Positions 13,335 through 24,257 are shown, counted from the first letter of the stretch. The stretch: DNA of 64,000 nucleotides from Straminergon stramineum (GCA_963920665.1 OY987263.1:46349218-46413217), one strand, 5' to 3'. Notes: generated by a model from the sequence alone, not told the origin. Program-made: numbers and translations.

Positions 13335-13416
13335 CACTAGAAGAAAACAGTGTTCAAATGAACAAAATTCAACTAACGCAGAATTTTGTTCAATTGAACG
13401 CTATTTTCTTCTAGAA
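13335..13416. mobile_element. 82-bp CACTAGAAG mini-MITE with ATA target duplication
   Basis: The left end CACTAGAAGAAAACAGTGTT pairs with the right end CGCTATTTTCTTCTAGaa. The flanks are ATA at 13332-13334 and 13417-13419. The last two bases of the right end are altered (expected TG). Nearly the whole element is a hairpin. The ends match those of the foldback at 17710-17882. Confidence 0.7.
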
Positions 13417-13717
13417 ATAGGATAATTTCCAATTTAGTCATTATTATTATTCTACAACTCTACATTGTGGGGATGGGTGCACGTCAACTTTTGGCTTCTA
13501 GAATTCATAACAATTTAAATTTAAGAAAAAAAATTCTCAAAATTTGTCAATACCCATCATTTCTATCTTTCAAGAGGGCAAAAAATTAACATTGCCTTCC
13601 ACTATTCCAAATCATGCACATAATGTGTAAGTGGTTGGTACATAATGGGTGGTTCTATCATAGTCTCTAGTGTCACAAGCAAAATCCACCAATTTTGAGC
13701 ACTTTGTGTTCTCATGG

Positions 13718-13952
13718 CTAGGGAGGATCAACCCCCTTATTGCCCCATCCAAGGATAAATGTAAAAATTGCCCCTTATTTTGTATGGCATAGGTTTTATA
13801 TTTCTACACCTCACCTAACTCATTCAGGGCCTCTAATTGCAAATATGAATTTAGAATTTGCAAATTTTATCAAGGGTGGCAAATAAAATGTTTTTAATGT
13901 TTTTTCCAAATGTAAAATGCAAGGCAGTAAGGGGGTCAATCCTCCCTAGATG
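13718..13952. mobile_element. small hAT-like element (family G)
   Basis: Inverted ends CTAGGGAGGATCAACCCCCT and AGGGGGTCAATCCTCCCTAG bound the segment, and the word tgttctcat precedes it and recurs just after it. This suggests an 8-9 bp target duplication, as in hAT transposons. The larger relative at 27205-27763 has a clean 8-bp duplication. Further family G fragments follow at about 13960-14060 and 14405-14470. Confidence 0.55.
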
Positions 13953-14099
13953 TGTTCTCATGGTCAAGGGGAATTGCCCCCCTCACTTGTCCCTCCAAGG
14001 CATCCCATGGGTGCATGTAAGAAAAGACCCCCTATTTTGTGCCTAATTAATTGATCCCCCCATTTCAGACTTGTAGACTTCTTTCTTTCTCTTGAAGAA

Positions 14100-14405
14100 T
14101 TGATGAGCAAGAATTATTTATGGTGCAATTCTTGGTGTAGTTGTGGCACATTATGAATGGCTACAAGACTCTCAATATTGCAACCAACCCTTAGTCAGAA
14201 ATAGAAAGACATATGTGACCAATATGGTTCAAAGCAAATCTTGAGCTAAAAAAATTCATAGTAATTATGTTTTGAAAAATAAAATTTTGGAAAATTATGG
14301 AATCCTTCCCAACTCTATTTCTATAAATGGGAAAATTTTCCAACTCGAGAAACCCGCACTCCATATATGTGTAATTGCTTAAGTGGTGGGAAATGGGTCG
14401 CATGC
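14100..14405. repeat. dispersed repeat family H, copy 1
   Basis: This stretch shares ordered phrases with about 28080-28385 and 47930-48245: a tgtggcac..tt start, ggctacaa/ggttggaa then ctctcaatattgcaac, aaattcatagtaattat, a ggaaatcctt run, and a terminal cttaagtggt. It is non-coding. A weaker, inverted version is visible at about 28390-28640 and 31590-31860. Confidence 0.6.
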
Positions 14406-14504
14406 CTTAGCCTTGCTAGTTGGGGGCCCCTGATTGCAAATATGAATTTAGAATTTGCAAATCCTATCCTGCATGAACAAATTAAAAAATTTAGCGTTTT
14501 TCCT

Positions 14505-14720
14505 TACGAATGAGCGAAGGGATCAGTTCACCCCAGCTGTTCTCACCAGGTGCCCTTGAACTCACGGCCCTTCTGAGTGGTAGGAAGCCCGGAGACGATG
14601 GTGACGATGCCAGGCCGGTAAGCGCGGGGTGCTTGTGTAAACGGAGAGTTTATACAACAGGGTCTCGATTTCTTCTAAGGCCCTCCTTACATGTATCGGT
14701 GGGTGGAGAAGCTTCACAGG
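14505..14720. repeat. GC-rich promoter-like repeat R, copy R1
   Basis: This block shares caccaggtgccnttgaact, gacgatgccaggccggta and the phrase agggtctcgatt with copy R2 (26757-27080), and gcggggtgcttgtg with the block upstream of gene copy B (32200-33245). It lies in a GC-richer island (14500-15120) with overlapping frames on both strands, none of which I recognise. It may be a relic of the promoter or 5' region of the duplicated gene family. Confidence 0.5.
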
Positions 14721-15230
14721 GAGTGCTACAGGTGAATATTGCAATTGCACTTTCATGTGGACCCGGTGGGTGGAGAGGAATACATTAAGAAATCGACACG
14801 TAGTAGATTTTCTCATGAGTGACTAGTCTCCACCAATGGAATTGTCCACCGATATCAGTGAAACTTCAACTCCTCCTTTCCCGCTTGCCCACCCCGGCAA
14901 GACAATCGGTTGAACCTATTTTGGCTTGTTTTGTCTTTCTGCTTGAATTAGTACAAAGTTTGCCCACCGGGCCAACATGTAAGCGCGCCCTAAGGTACTC
15001 CGTACTTTTTTATCACCTCAAAATAGTGTATCTGTCTGCTTCCCAATCGGATTGGCATGTCTGACGTAATTCATCTCGCTAAGTCAGCTTCCACGTTGAC
15101 CCGCCCATCTTACAAGAGCAACCTTTGAAGGACGCTGAGGATCAAAAGTTTTCAAAGAGTGCACCTAGCGATTTAATAATCAAAATATTTTGTTGACTAC
15201 CTTGGTTGTAGGTGGTTGCGTCCGTCGAGG
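14721..15230. other. GC-richer stretch, no gene assigned
   Basis: Composition resembles the gene-bearing parts of the window more than the AT-rich background. Open frames of 81-92 codons exist but overlap on both strands and show no known motif. It may be a decayed gene fragment linked to repeat R1. Confidence 0.35.
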
Positions 15231-15827
15231 GTTAATTCCTAAATAATTAAGGGATGTTCAATATAGGCAAGAGGTTTGAAGTACTTTTGCACAAAGTTAG
15301 TTTTGGTCAGATGTTCATAAAATTTTGATACAAGGTATGAAACATGTATCCCCTTAGTGCATAACATTGTTAACCAAGCTTGGGGAGGGGGGTCCTTTTG
15401 CTTCTATAGAAAGCATCATCCCCTTAGCTACAAAGGTTCTTGAAATGGGTTGATAAAGTGTCTAAAGTTTCCAATCTCATCCCCAGCAATGCCATGCAAC
15501 AAACAAACACTTCTGCCAAGCCAATGACCTCCTTGTCATTATAACTTAATTTCCCCGAAGGTATCTAGGGGGAATTATACCCCCACCTAGGGGGGAGAGA
15601 ACTCTATTCGTAAGCAATGTTATGTGGGAATATAATTTTTTTTCAATTGGGTGCATGTATCAAAAGTTATGTTGTGTTGAACTTTGGAGGCAACCCGAGT
15701 AGCTTTCATCATTCAACATGCACAAAACTTCTCCTCTACTTCTAAAATTTGGTAGGTGACTTACATGATACAAAATGCAAAAGACAAAAAAAAAATCATA
15801 TATAGTGTAAAAATCTCACTCTAGGAG

Positions 15828-18201
15828 ATAACACTTTTTTTGGACTTACATGTTTCTAAGTCTAGGACGCTTCAATATTATTTGTTACACAAACATTAGG
15901 GAGATATTTTAAGTTAGGGAAAAAATTCGTCCATCAACAATGTTGAATTGAGAAGCAAATATCTAGCTTCAAAGGCTATTCAAAGCATCACAACAAACAA
16001 TAGTTGGCAACAACTTTTTTTCTATAAAACTCTTACAAATACAAGAATTGCAAACTAAAAAACACAAATCTATAAAATTGCTAATTGAACCAAATTGCAA
16101 TGAACCAAATTCCAAACTATATACTATAGACACAAACAATTGCAAGTTTCAGAAACCCTGCACTATAAAATTGCCAATTGAAGCTAATAATATTAAAACT
16201 TACAAATCACAAACTACAATAATTCAAGCAAGAAAACCACACAACAATGTAGAACATTTGACTTTAAGGTTAAAAAATAGTATTTGCATGAATGTAATTG
16301 CAAACAATTTGCCATAGCTAAATTCCATGATTTCTCAATTGTCATGGATGATTCATGAATGAGAAAACATAATTGCTGAATTCTCACTTCCTTCCCCACT
16401 CAATTTTCTTGTTTGAAACTTCAAGATCCAAGTATTTGGACAATGACTTGCAAAGTTATAGCCTGACACTACAATTCAAAATCTTTGAAACCCTAATTTT
16501 GGATCATAGAGATGGCTATTGGATACACACAATACTATTTTCAAGTTAAGGCAATTTCAAAAGTATCTTTGTACAACACTCTTCAATCAAGCTTTGTTAT
16601 GGTAGTATGCAAATGAAGTATAAAAAACGAGTGGAATATGTGGGAAACAAAAAACAAAACAATTTCCGATATTGCTTGTAAGGCACAACAATTGAGTGGC
16701 AGCAAAACCCTAAAGGACCAAGGTGTTTTTCCTATCAAAAAACACTCAAAACTATCATTTCTATTGCAAAGAGAAAAGAACATTAAAAATTGTTCTTTTT
16801 TGCATATCCAACTATAAGATCTTATACTTGATTAGTATATGAATACATGGAAGAAATTTCAGAAACTTTGACTATGCAGATTGCAAGACATATGCATTTA
16901 AAGTGAAGAAGACAAGTTTTTTTGCACCTTGCTTGACTAGACATTTTAGCTTTGAATCTTTTTAGTTCAAACTTTTTGCACTACAGATTTTGATTTTCTA
17001 CTTATTTAAGTTAAGTAGTTGAGTTGAGAATCTACAAAAAAAAAAATTGGAAAAAAATCACTTAATTTTCACTCATTAAAAAATTGTTAAGAAGAGGGGG
17101 GTTCAAGATTGAAGAAAAAACTAAATTGTTAATAGTTTTTAGATGGAATTGAATCACAATAATCCCAAAGGTAAGATTGTTCTAACAAGAGAATCTAACC
17201 TTGTCTAGCATTGTTTTTAGAAAAATTCTAAAAATTACATTCAAAAATGAATTCTAGAAGTTATTTTTTCAAGAAGATGCTTAGATTGCTCGAAAAACTA
17301 AGATTGTCTATAACTTTCTCATTATTAGTTCAAAATTAATGAAATAAAGCTTCACATGTGGACAAAAATATAATCTTTAAGAAAAAAATTTGCAAAAAAA
17401 ATATTTTGACTTTCAGTGATTTTTTTGGTGCTGCCCACCAAACTCCATTTTCGCTTATTATGCCATAACTTTTGTTCCCGGGCATCGATTAAAATGAAAT
17501 ATATATTTTCACAAAATTCTTGCAAAAATACAAAACCTCTTAAAATTCAAAAAAATATAACTAAAAATTGAGACAATAGGAACTTGACCAGACCCAAATT
17601 GTCCCCCGAGGGGACAAATGGTCCTTTAGGGCTTAACAACAATATTTGAAGCCTTGCAAGAAAAATTGGCAATCTCAACCCTTAGACATTGAAAGCAAAT
17701 TGGTACCAATGCTAGAAGAAAACCTCATTACCTTCAACAAAGTCTACATGATGTTTATATTCTTTGCAACGTAGAAACATCAATTTCAATTCAAAATTTG
17801 CGTTGAAATTGATGTTTCTATGTGATAGAGAACAAAAACATCATGTAGACTTTGTTGAAGGTAATGAGGTTTTCTTCTAGTGTAGTAGTCACAATGTTGG
17901 GAGAGAAGCAAGCAAAAGGAACAACTTAGATGTATGAACCCCTAGTGAAAAAGAGTGGAGAAATCACAATTGTTAATAAAAGTTGGTGCCAACAACATGG
18001 ATGAAAGAAAAAACATGCTCTTGTGCCTAGCAATAAGAACCTCAATATTGGCTAGTAGCTAACTCCCACCATCAAACAACTACCAAATTTATGGTGATAA
18101 AAAATTAAAATTCTTCTTCTATTTTTCATTGGCAAGAAAACCTAATCTTCCTATGTCAAATATTGACTATTTTTTGCTAGTAAAAAAATTGCTACTAGGA
18201 G
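15828..18201. mobile_element. 2.37 kb insertion inside the TTAA element
   Basis: The insertion is bounded by the repeated word ctaggag (15821-15827 and 18195-18201), which the uninterrupted relative carries once (about 50100). A 7-9 bp duplication would fit a hAT or Mutator element, and both ends carry T/A runs (acactttttttgg, and caatttttttac when inverted), but the inverted ends are weak. No transposase was found. A TTAA-type right end (cctttagggcttaa, ending 17632) and the foldback at 17710-17882 lie within it. Confidence 0.45.
17710..17882. mobile_element. CACTAGAAG foldback MITE forming a near-complete hairpin
   Basis: The left arm begins TGCTAGAAGAAAACCTCATT and the right arm ends AATGAGGTTTTCTTCTAGTG. 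The complementarity runs almost unbroken for about 80 bp on each side, through the catgatgttt and gaaacatcaatttcaa blocks, leaving a very short loop near 17797. The ends match the 82-bp element at 13335. A transcript would fold into a long hairpin of the size of a plant small-RNA precursor. No clean target duplication is visible. Confidence 0.75.
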
Positions 18202-18554
18202 TTAAAATCTCTTAGCTTTGTTGAACAAGGTTGGAAAAAATCTTTTTCTTCTAACTTCAAATGTTATAATCTTTCAATCTATATGCTCAAATTATCTAAA
18301 ATAATTTCTAGACATTCCCGAAGTGGTCTAGTACAAGTTTGTATGGTTGAATGGTTGAATTTGGAAAAACAAAATTCTTTTTCATTATCTTCCTTCTTGC
18401 CTTGAAAAGTGACAGTTTTCCACAATTTGTCACTTCTACAATTTATTGACAGCTTTCCACAACTTATTGCTGACGTAGACACATGGCAGACTTATCGCTG
18501 TACTGTCCAAGTTGTCCTCGGGCCACGAGCTCATTCTCTAGAAGCGAAAACGTT

Positions 18555-19082
18555 TGATTGGCTAATTTTCGGTGAACTGGCACACCATGGATGAAAACCA
18601 TCTACCTTGCCCGTCCCCATGCAGACGATCAATAGTACAGTATTCCACTCACAGCTCTCCCCGCCTCGGACTGGTACTCCATGGATGAAACCCATCGACC
18701 CGTCCCAACGAGACTATCACTATCATCCCTCACGCCACTCCCTGGCGAAGAACTGAAGTGTCATGGATGAAAACCATCCATTCCTCCCTCTTTCGGATGA
18801 TAAGGCCAGGGGCAAAGCGCGAGCGAACGAACGGAGGATGCGGAAAGGGGCCGACGATGAAGAAATGCCGCCCTCGAAAGACCTTCCAGCAGTCCTTTCC
18901 GCAATGTATGGGGAGGACACTACTGTAAGTAGTATAGTATTATTAGTAATAAGTTCTAGAGGGGCTAGGCCCGGCTCCAAAGCCTGGGTTGGGAAAAGGA
19001 GTCCCCAAGAAACTTCGTCGCGACCTAGAACCCCAGCCACTGCTGCCTGCACGGCCTGCCTGGGTGTTGCGGAGTATAAAAG
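18555..19082 (+). promoter_or_regulatory. promoter region of gene copy A: three dyads, CCAAT-like box, TATA box
   Basis: TATAAAAG lies at 19075-19082 in a GC-rich setting, so transcription would start near 19105-19115. Three copies of CATGGATGAAAnCCATC lie upstream, beginning at 18586, 18680 and 18762, at spacings of 94 and 82 bp. The third is a perfect dyad (ATGGATG, spacer, CATCCAT). GATTGGCTAAT, an inverted CCAAT-like box, is at about 18556. The repeated dyad is a good candidate for a transcription-factor site. Which factor binds is unknown. Confidence 0.55.
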
Positions 19083-19847
19083 CCGAGCGCTTCAGCGGTG
19101 TCAGCATCCGAGTCTGTCGCTCACTTTTCAAGTGCCTTGACTCCCTTCTCTTCCATAGCCCCGCCCCGTCAGAGATGGACTGCTGCTGCCCCTATCACGG
19201 GATGCTGCTATAGTGAACACAGCAGCATTCCAAGAGTGGGGTGCGTTTGGGGTGCTGGTCTCTGAATATTTGCTCAACTGGTCGATCTCATAGGCTTGCT
19301 CTCTCTTGGTGACAATCTGCAATTTTTTCAGTTAGACTCAGTTCATGTAGTCCGTTTGCTCGAACTTTGAAGGAGTTGTTTTCCTGTTTCCCCTTCGGAA
19401 GCAGCATTCGGGTCTTCCAACCTTGCCCAATGGCTTAGACTTCATGTTTTGAAGGCGGTTCACGCTTCTGATTGACAGCCGCGTATTATTTTCCGACGAG
19501 GCGTACTAGTTTGTTATAATTATGCACCCCCCAACCGACCAGGCAACTCACGAGGAGCTCAAGTTGGGCGTGTTGGGAGTGCTTCAGCTGTGCAGTGATC
19601 GTTTCGAACGGACTTGAGTGCATTTTGTCTCAGTTCACAGGCTAACAGAGCTATGAACTTTGCTGGTTAGAACTGGGCACGTGCTATTCTCTCAGTCTGC
19701 TGCTCTCTGCCCAGTAGTCGGACACGGTACCACACTCTATCAAGCTTCCGCTGGCTCAAAGCGTGGATTCCTAGAGTCTTCACAATCCTTCCAGACGTCT
19801 CCTGCCATACTTATTTCGTAGAAACCGCACCGTCCGTTGACCGTCCC

Positions 19848-20282
19848 ATGGCTAAACCCACAGTCGTCGAGGAGGTCACTGGGATCCAGCAATTTGCAAT
19901 GGGTCGGAGTCAGCATCAAGCGCAACAAGTGACAATACTAAGGCCTGTGGATGCCCCGGCCCCTCGTGTCGACCACCCCCTCATCGTTGTTGATGGAGCT
20001 ACAGCTGATCCGCTGCCCGATGGGCGATCAGCCGTGGCCGTTGACAGAGGCCCGCGTGTGGCGATAGATGCCGAGGTCTTGGAACCAACATTTGGGGACA
20101 CCACAGAGGACACGGATTTGGAAGACTCTAATGCTGGCGAGGGGACTCCTGAATTGGCCGAGGATGTCGAATCTCCTGCTGCCGAGGTTGAGCCTCCAGC
20201 GCTGGATTTCGGATGGGGGATCGTTGTGGGGGAACTGACTGGCGACGACTTCACCGAGATACTGTCAATGCCCAAGCTGTAA
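19848..20282 (+). CDS. unknown acidic protein, 144 aa (copy A)
   Basis: The frame starts at ATG in a good context (gtcccATGG) and runs to TAA with no intron. I do not recognise the product. Residues 1-45 are neutral to basic (AKPTVVEE..., RSQHQAQQ). Residues 46-85 are rich in Pro, Ala, Val and Asp. Residues 85-125 are strongly acidic (FGDTTEDTDLEDSNAGEG, then ELAEDVESPAAEVEPP). The C-terminus is DDFTEILSMPKL. There is no signal peptide, membrane segment or zinc motif. The acidic, Pro-rich and partly hydrophobic C-terminal half resembles a transcriptional activation segment in composition only. Support for coding comes from copy B: between 19848 and 19893 the copies differ by a synonymous change, a 3-base in-frame insertion and two substitutions. 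The antisense strand is also open for 129 codons (Ser/Thr-rich), so orientation rests on the promoter, start context and downstream poly(A) signal. A probable intron follows the stop codon (gtgagttc at 20295, ttttag ending near 20475). Confidence 0.55.
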   Translation: MAKPTVVEEVTGIQQFAMGRSQHQAQQVTILRPVDAPAPRVDHPLIVVDGATADPLPDGRSAVAVDRGPRVAIDAEVLEPTFGDTTEDTDLEDSNAGEGTPELAEDVESPAAEVEPPALDFGWGIVVGELTGDDFTEILSMPKL

Positions 20283-20294
20283 TGGGGGGTCATT

Positions 20295-20475
20295 GGTGAG
20301 TTCACGGACCCGGAAGGCCTTGTTCGGCGGGGTGTTTGGTGTGGTCTGTGCCATGATTTCCAGTTCAGCGTTTTTTGATGTTTGCTAGAAAATGACTTGT
20401 TCAGAGTAAGTGTTTAGTAAAGAAGTGTTTTCTAGAAGTGTACCTGGCCTAACAACTTCCCATTTGTCTTTTAGG
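20295..20475 (+). other. probable intron in the 3' untranslated region (copy A)
   Basis: TTG|GTGAGTTC at about 20295 is a good donor, and TTTGTCTTTTAG|GAATG at about 20475 is a good pyrimidine-rich acceptor. The identical pair occurs in copy B (about 35063-35243). A second possible acceptor is cttcctcag near 20932. An intron just after the stop codon could expose the transcript to nonsense-mediated decay only if it lay more than about 50 nt downstream. Here it is about 12 nt away, so decay is not expected. Confidence 0.45.
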
Positions 20476-21243
20476 AATGCAAAACTTCATCGGATCCAGG
20501 CATCCAGCCCACGATAGGAAGGTAGGGTTGCCTGTTTTTCCTTGATAGGAAGTGAATGATGCTTTGCCTGTCTTCTTGCTCACCATGACGCCCCTTTGGC
20601 ATTGTGGTACACAAGTAAGCTGGCCGGGCTGGAAGGTTCAGTAGGAGAGAGTTTCAGGGTTTAAGGAAATTTCCCTCGAAGTGGTAGACAGTTATACTGC
20701 ACTTTAATCTGCACCTGTCTTAGAGACTTCCAAAAGGCAAACCTCTTGTGCATCTCACGTTTGGCAGCCGTAAAGTTGTGCGAAGTTAATCGAGCTTTTG
20801 AAATTGCTCTGTATTTTTTAGTGTTGTGTTTTGAATTTAGATTTGGTCCTTCGGGTCTCCAGTCTTGTTGTAAGTTACGGCTTACGAGCTGCCAGGTTTG
20901 CTTTTGATTTGATCATCGTTTGATCTTCCTCAGGCCGTGTGTCACCTGGAACTCGCTCATGCATTCAGCCTGGGCTGAGAATCCACTAGGTATCTTGCGC
21001 ACGTTGTTTTAGCTGAAAATCTGAGACTTGCAGTCTGTGTGAGGGAGCAATTGTCCTCTGGCGACAGAGTAGATCCACAGACCAGGAAAACGTGTAAGCT
21101 TTTCAATGTCGCGTTTCTGCCGTAGCAACATGCAAATGTGCAAGCCTACCCCCTGAACCCCTGCAATCTCTGCATTCATAACTGGATGCACTTGTTTTAG
21201 GTTTTTGTTCTTTGCTGTGGAATGACTTGTCCTTTTTGTTTCA

Positions 21244-21249
21244 AATAAA
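21244..21249 (+). terminator. AATAAA polyadenylation signal (copy A)
   Basis: AATAAA within caaataaattaataaaaag, about 960 bp after the stop codon, is preceded by T/GT-rich DNA. It is retained in copy B at 36012-36017. It is a plausible end for the gene A transcript and no stronger signal lies nearer. Confidence 0.4.
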
Positions 21250-22286
21250 TTAATAAAAAGAGAGCTGCTTAGTCAAACTCGCTGTCAGAAAATCTTTTCT
21301 TTGTAGTTGAGTTAACCCTTGTAGGCAGAAGGCGCCACTTTGTGGCACTTGGATTATTTCAAATGTACAATACATCATGCTTATTTGAAGAGTTCTTTGA
21401 ATGCATTTATACCACCATATGTTGGTGGTAATCATCTCATCGAGATGTTATTGATTTCTCTACAGAAGAAGATGCTAATAATATGAATCACATTAGATGA
21501 TTTTAAGAGTATCAGAGTACATAATGGATATTTTGTTACAATGGTGGTATTGATATTGAGATGCCATTTTTCCATTCATTTTCTAGGACTGGTTTAGAGT
21601 TCAGACTGCATGACCTAAACCTTAGAGTGCCAAATTTGCGGCATACCGCCATTTTAATGAAACGTGGAACATCATGATGTATATTAGAGTGATACTCTGA
21701 TGATGAAATTTTCAGAAATTTTCAGTATATATTATCATAAAGTCCTTAAGAGTCAGCTTCTCTTTGCGCCCTAGTTTACATAATTTGAAGTTTTCCAGAA
21801 ATGTATTTTGATGTATGGAAATAAGTGTGTTTCGGAGTTAAGTGTGTTCCTGCTCTCGAATGTTCAGCTTGGTCGTTCGGGTCTTCAATGTCCGTTACAT
21901 AGTGTATCCTCGTACTTATCTACGAGACACCGGCCTGTGATTGCTTTGAGTTGTCAGCCGGTCAGAGGGATGAAATTGGTCGAGGTAGGATTCAGTTACC
22001 AAGTGCGTACTAGATGAAGTTTGATGAAAGATTGAAAGAAGCATAAAATTTCGATGCTCTTGTGAAATTCCAATGAGATCCTTGTCTTTAATATGAGAGC
22101 TTTCGTATTTCCGATTCATCGTCAATGACTCTAGTTTCTCATTAGTGTTGGCTAACGAAAAGTTTGGCAATCTAGCTGCTACTGGATATATGCATTTATT
22201 GAAATTATGGGAACCCTCGATGGAGCTCTATTTGCCTTTACTCTTTTGGAGTGTGCATCATATTCGACTGTATTGTGAAGTGAAGG

Positions 22287-22580
22287 ATGCATAGATTGAG
22301 TTTTTTAGCGGTGAATCGGGTGGTCAACGTAGACCTGGGGCTCGAAATTGAGAACTTCAAATTGTTTCCTTTCTCACTTCACACGGCACTTGTCAATAGA
22401 GCCTTTAGTTATGATCAGGAATTCTGTTGTCTGATCTCTGGTTGTGGACGACGAACTTACTGGAAGATAGAGGTCAAGAGGATGGATTATTTGTCACGAC
22501 TAAACATTGTAAAGAGTATGAGCATAATTCTTGGGAGATGTAAAGAGCTCTTGAGAGATGCTATGGGTACAAAGTGTTGA
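22287..22580 (+). CDS. possible small ORF downstream of gene A, 97 codons
   Basis: The ATG frame MHRLSFLAVNRVVNVDLGLE... is shared with copy B (36922-37401), where it runs on for 159 codons. The copies are almost identical to about 22545, then differ by a 2-base and a 23-base indel that break the frame in A. The remaining substitutions mostly change amino acids. I recognise no domain. It may be non-coding sequence or a gene disrupted in A. Confidence 0.2.
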   Translation: MHRLSFLAVNRVVNVDLGLEIENFKLFPFSLHTALVNRAFSYDQEFCCLISGCGRRTYWKIEVKRMDYLSRLNIVKSMSIILGRCKELLRDAMGTKC

Positions 22581-22880
22581 AATCAAATTTTATTCAGGGA
22601 GTATGACTTGCTTATGCAATTTCGAAGTGGGAGTTTGCTAACCACTGAAAGTGGAAGTAGACAACCCCATTTCCTTTCATCCATCACTGGCCACAGCCAT
22701 GGACATCTAGCCAGGCCATTCATACACCATTTGCTAGTAAGTCCAACGATCCAACCACGTGTTGGAAAGATGAGTTGCTGTTGTTACCAGTGTTCAGTGT
22801 TGGAGACATGGGATGAGGTGACTAACTCTTTTTTTCAGTATCCTTTACTATAGTTGTTGAATATTGTAGCAGCTTAGTTA

Positions 22881-23800
22881 TTGTCATGTGAACACAAATC
22901 TTCACAAAAAGTGGTAACAGATGCTCTTCATAACGCGACTTTGCCTAGTCTTTGAAACTTCGCCACTCTTTTATTTATTTTTCCTTGAAATACTGGAAGT
23001 TGCGCCACTCTCTCACCTCAAACCTTTACATACGTTGACACCTATGCTGGTTAAATTGCAGGCCAGAGTCTAGCCGTAGAGCCTTACACTCTTACACTCC
23101 CTGCTGTGTCCAGGTCCAGAAATGCTTTGGTTCTTATTTCGTGAAATCAGTCGACCCTGATATCCACAGTTTTGGCTCAAAATTTCGTAAGTGGGTGTAG
23201 ACAATGAGATGAGACAGACTATGGAGGTATACTTCGCTGATGTCTTCGGAGAGGATGGGTCAGTGAAGACTGCCATGTGAAGAAAATCTGCGATTACAAT
23301 GGTATGCTTCTGACCTTAAATATTCTGTGCTTCATGCTTATGCTTGCATTTGCTTAGGCAGAAGTAGACCTTGAATTCACATGATCGAGATATGTTGATA
23401 TGTTTTTTCCGCTTCGATTTCATGGTATCAAATGACCAACTCGATAGATCATATTGTGCAAAATATAACTATGTCACCAGGATCAGTGAAGAACAATGCA
23501 TGTATAGGTCAAGAAAATTGAACAGAAGAAGTCCCCATGTGACATGCTCCAAAGTGCTTAGAAACCATGAGATCCTTCAGGGGTGAAATTGTATAATACG
23601 ATCCGATATGTTCCAAATATGATTTTCGGAACTTGCTGAAGTTGCTGGAAATGTTGAATGTGCTAAAGAACCAAAGATAAGACTCAGTCATTCACATTTC
23701 CAGTTGCAATTACTATGCAATCAGAAGTACGAGGCTGTGCCCACACAAACTACAATGCGTTCAAAAGAGAGAAACCTCCGACTGCATTTCGTTCTTGCAG
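22881..23800. other. GC-richer, gene-like DNA without an assigned product
   Basis: Copy A continues into sequence that copy B lacks. Composition and possible splice signals resemble the flanking gene region, but no frame above about 70 codons shows a recognisable domain. Confidence 0.35.
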
Positions 23801-24257
23801 AGATGCAACAGCGACAATTGTAGTTTCTGACATTACTAACTCGGAGACATTCCTGAAAGCTCAATTGTGGATCAAGGTTCGTTTCAAACTTCACTGCTTG
23901 TGCTAATCATAAGAATTTCAATGGATTTGTTCAATGAACAATTGCGATCTAATTGAAAATAGTTATATGCTTTTATCGTGTAACATAGATCACTGACTTT
24001 CTTTTTCCGTCCTCCACAACCGAATTAGCAAACTTTTCTTTTTGCCAAGGAAAAAACAAACTGCAGGATGGAGACCTGTCTTTAATCGTCAGTCAGGTGT
24101 GAGGACATTTTCATTGCTGGTTGCACTTCTGTTGATGATTTTTGTGACACTTGTTAGTGGCTTGATTGCTCCACTTTTGGTGACAAGAACGTGGGTTTGC
24201 GTAATGAAGCAGATAATCAAGAAGCGCATGATGGAAGCTCGTAGTGGGAGGAAATAA
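23801..24257 (+). CDS. possible terminal exons of a small membrane protein
   Basis: A segment at 23801-23876 has a good acceptor (gttcttgcag) and donor (AAG|gttcg) and one open frame (DATATIVVSDITNSETFLK...). A second open stretch to the TAA at 24257 encodes a hydrophobic helix of about 26 residues (TFSLLVALLLMIFVTLVSGL... ) followed by a Lys/Arg-rich tail (KQIIKKRMMEARSGRK), as in a tail-anchored or type II membrane protein. I could not join the two exons in a common phase, so the model is uncertain. The acceptor for the last exon may be ttgccaag or gaattag near 24028-24047. It is absent from copy B. Confidence 0.3.

Larger units (their letters stand above)
15236..18440. mobile_element. TTAA-family element split by a 2.4 kb insertion
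   Basis: 15236-15827 is similar in order to 49792-50106, sharing atgttc..aaattttgat, gcatgtatcccc, atcaaaagttatg, cctctacttct and tagtgtaaaaatctcact. 18195-18440 is similar to 50107-50345, sharing ttataatctttcaat, acattccc and gtctagtacaa. The two halves are separated by DNA absent from the intact relative. The copy is old and its outer ends are degraded. Confidence 0.6.
19330..22880 (+). repeat. segmental duplication, copy A
   Basis: The region aligns collinearly with about 33600-37480, a direct repeat offset by 14,768 bp in the core. Identity is uneven. 19330-19893 is roughly 85% with indels. 19894-21491 shows no mismatch or indel that I could find. 21492-22185 drops again and contains a deletion in B. 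22186-22545 has a single mismatch, and the rest is about 85-90%. Confidence 0.9.

Noticed and set aside
18763..19140. 125-codon plus-strand ATG frame upstream of gene A
   Set aside because: It starts inside one of the three dyad motifs and runs through the TATA box, so it overlaps the promoter. The opposite strand is also open for 109 codons, as expected in GC-rich DNA.
19916..20305. Antisense 129-codon Ser/Thr-rich frame over the gene A ORF
   Set aside because: No promoter or poly(A) signal on that strand, while the sense frame has a good ATG context and in-frame copy differences. It stays possible but is less likely.
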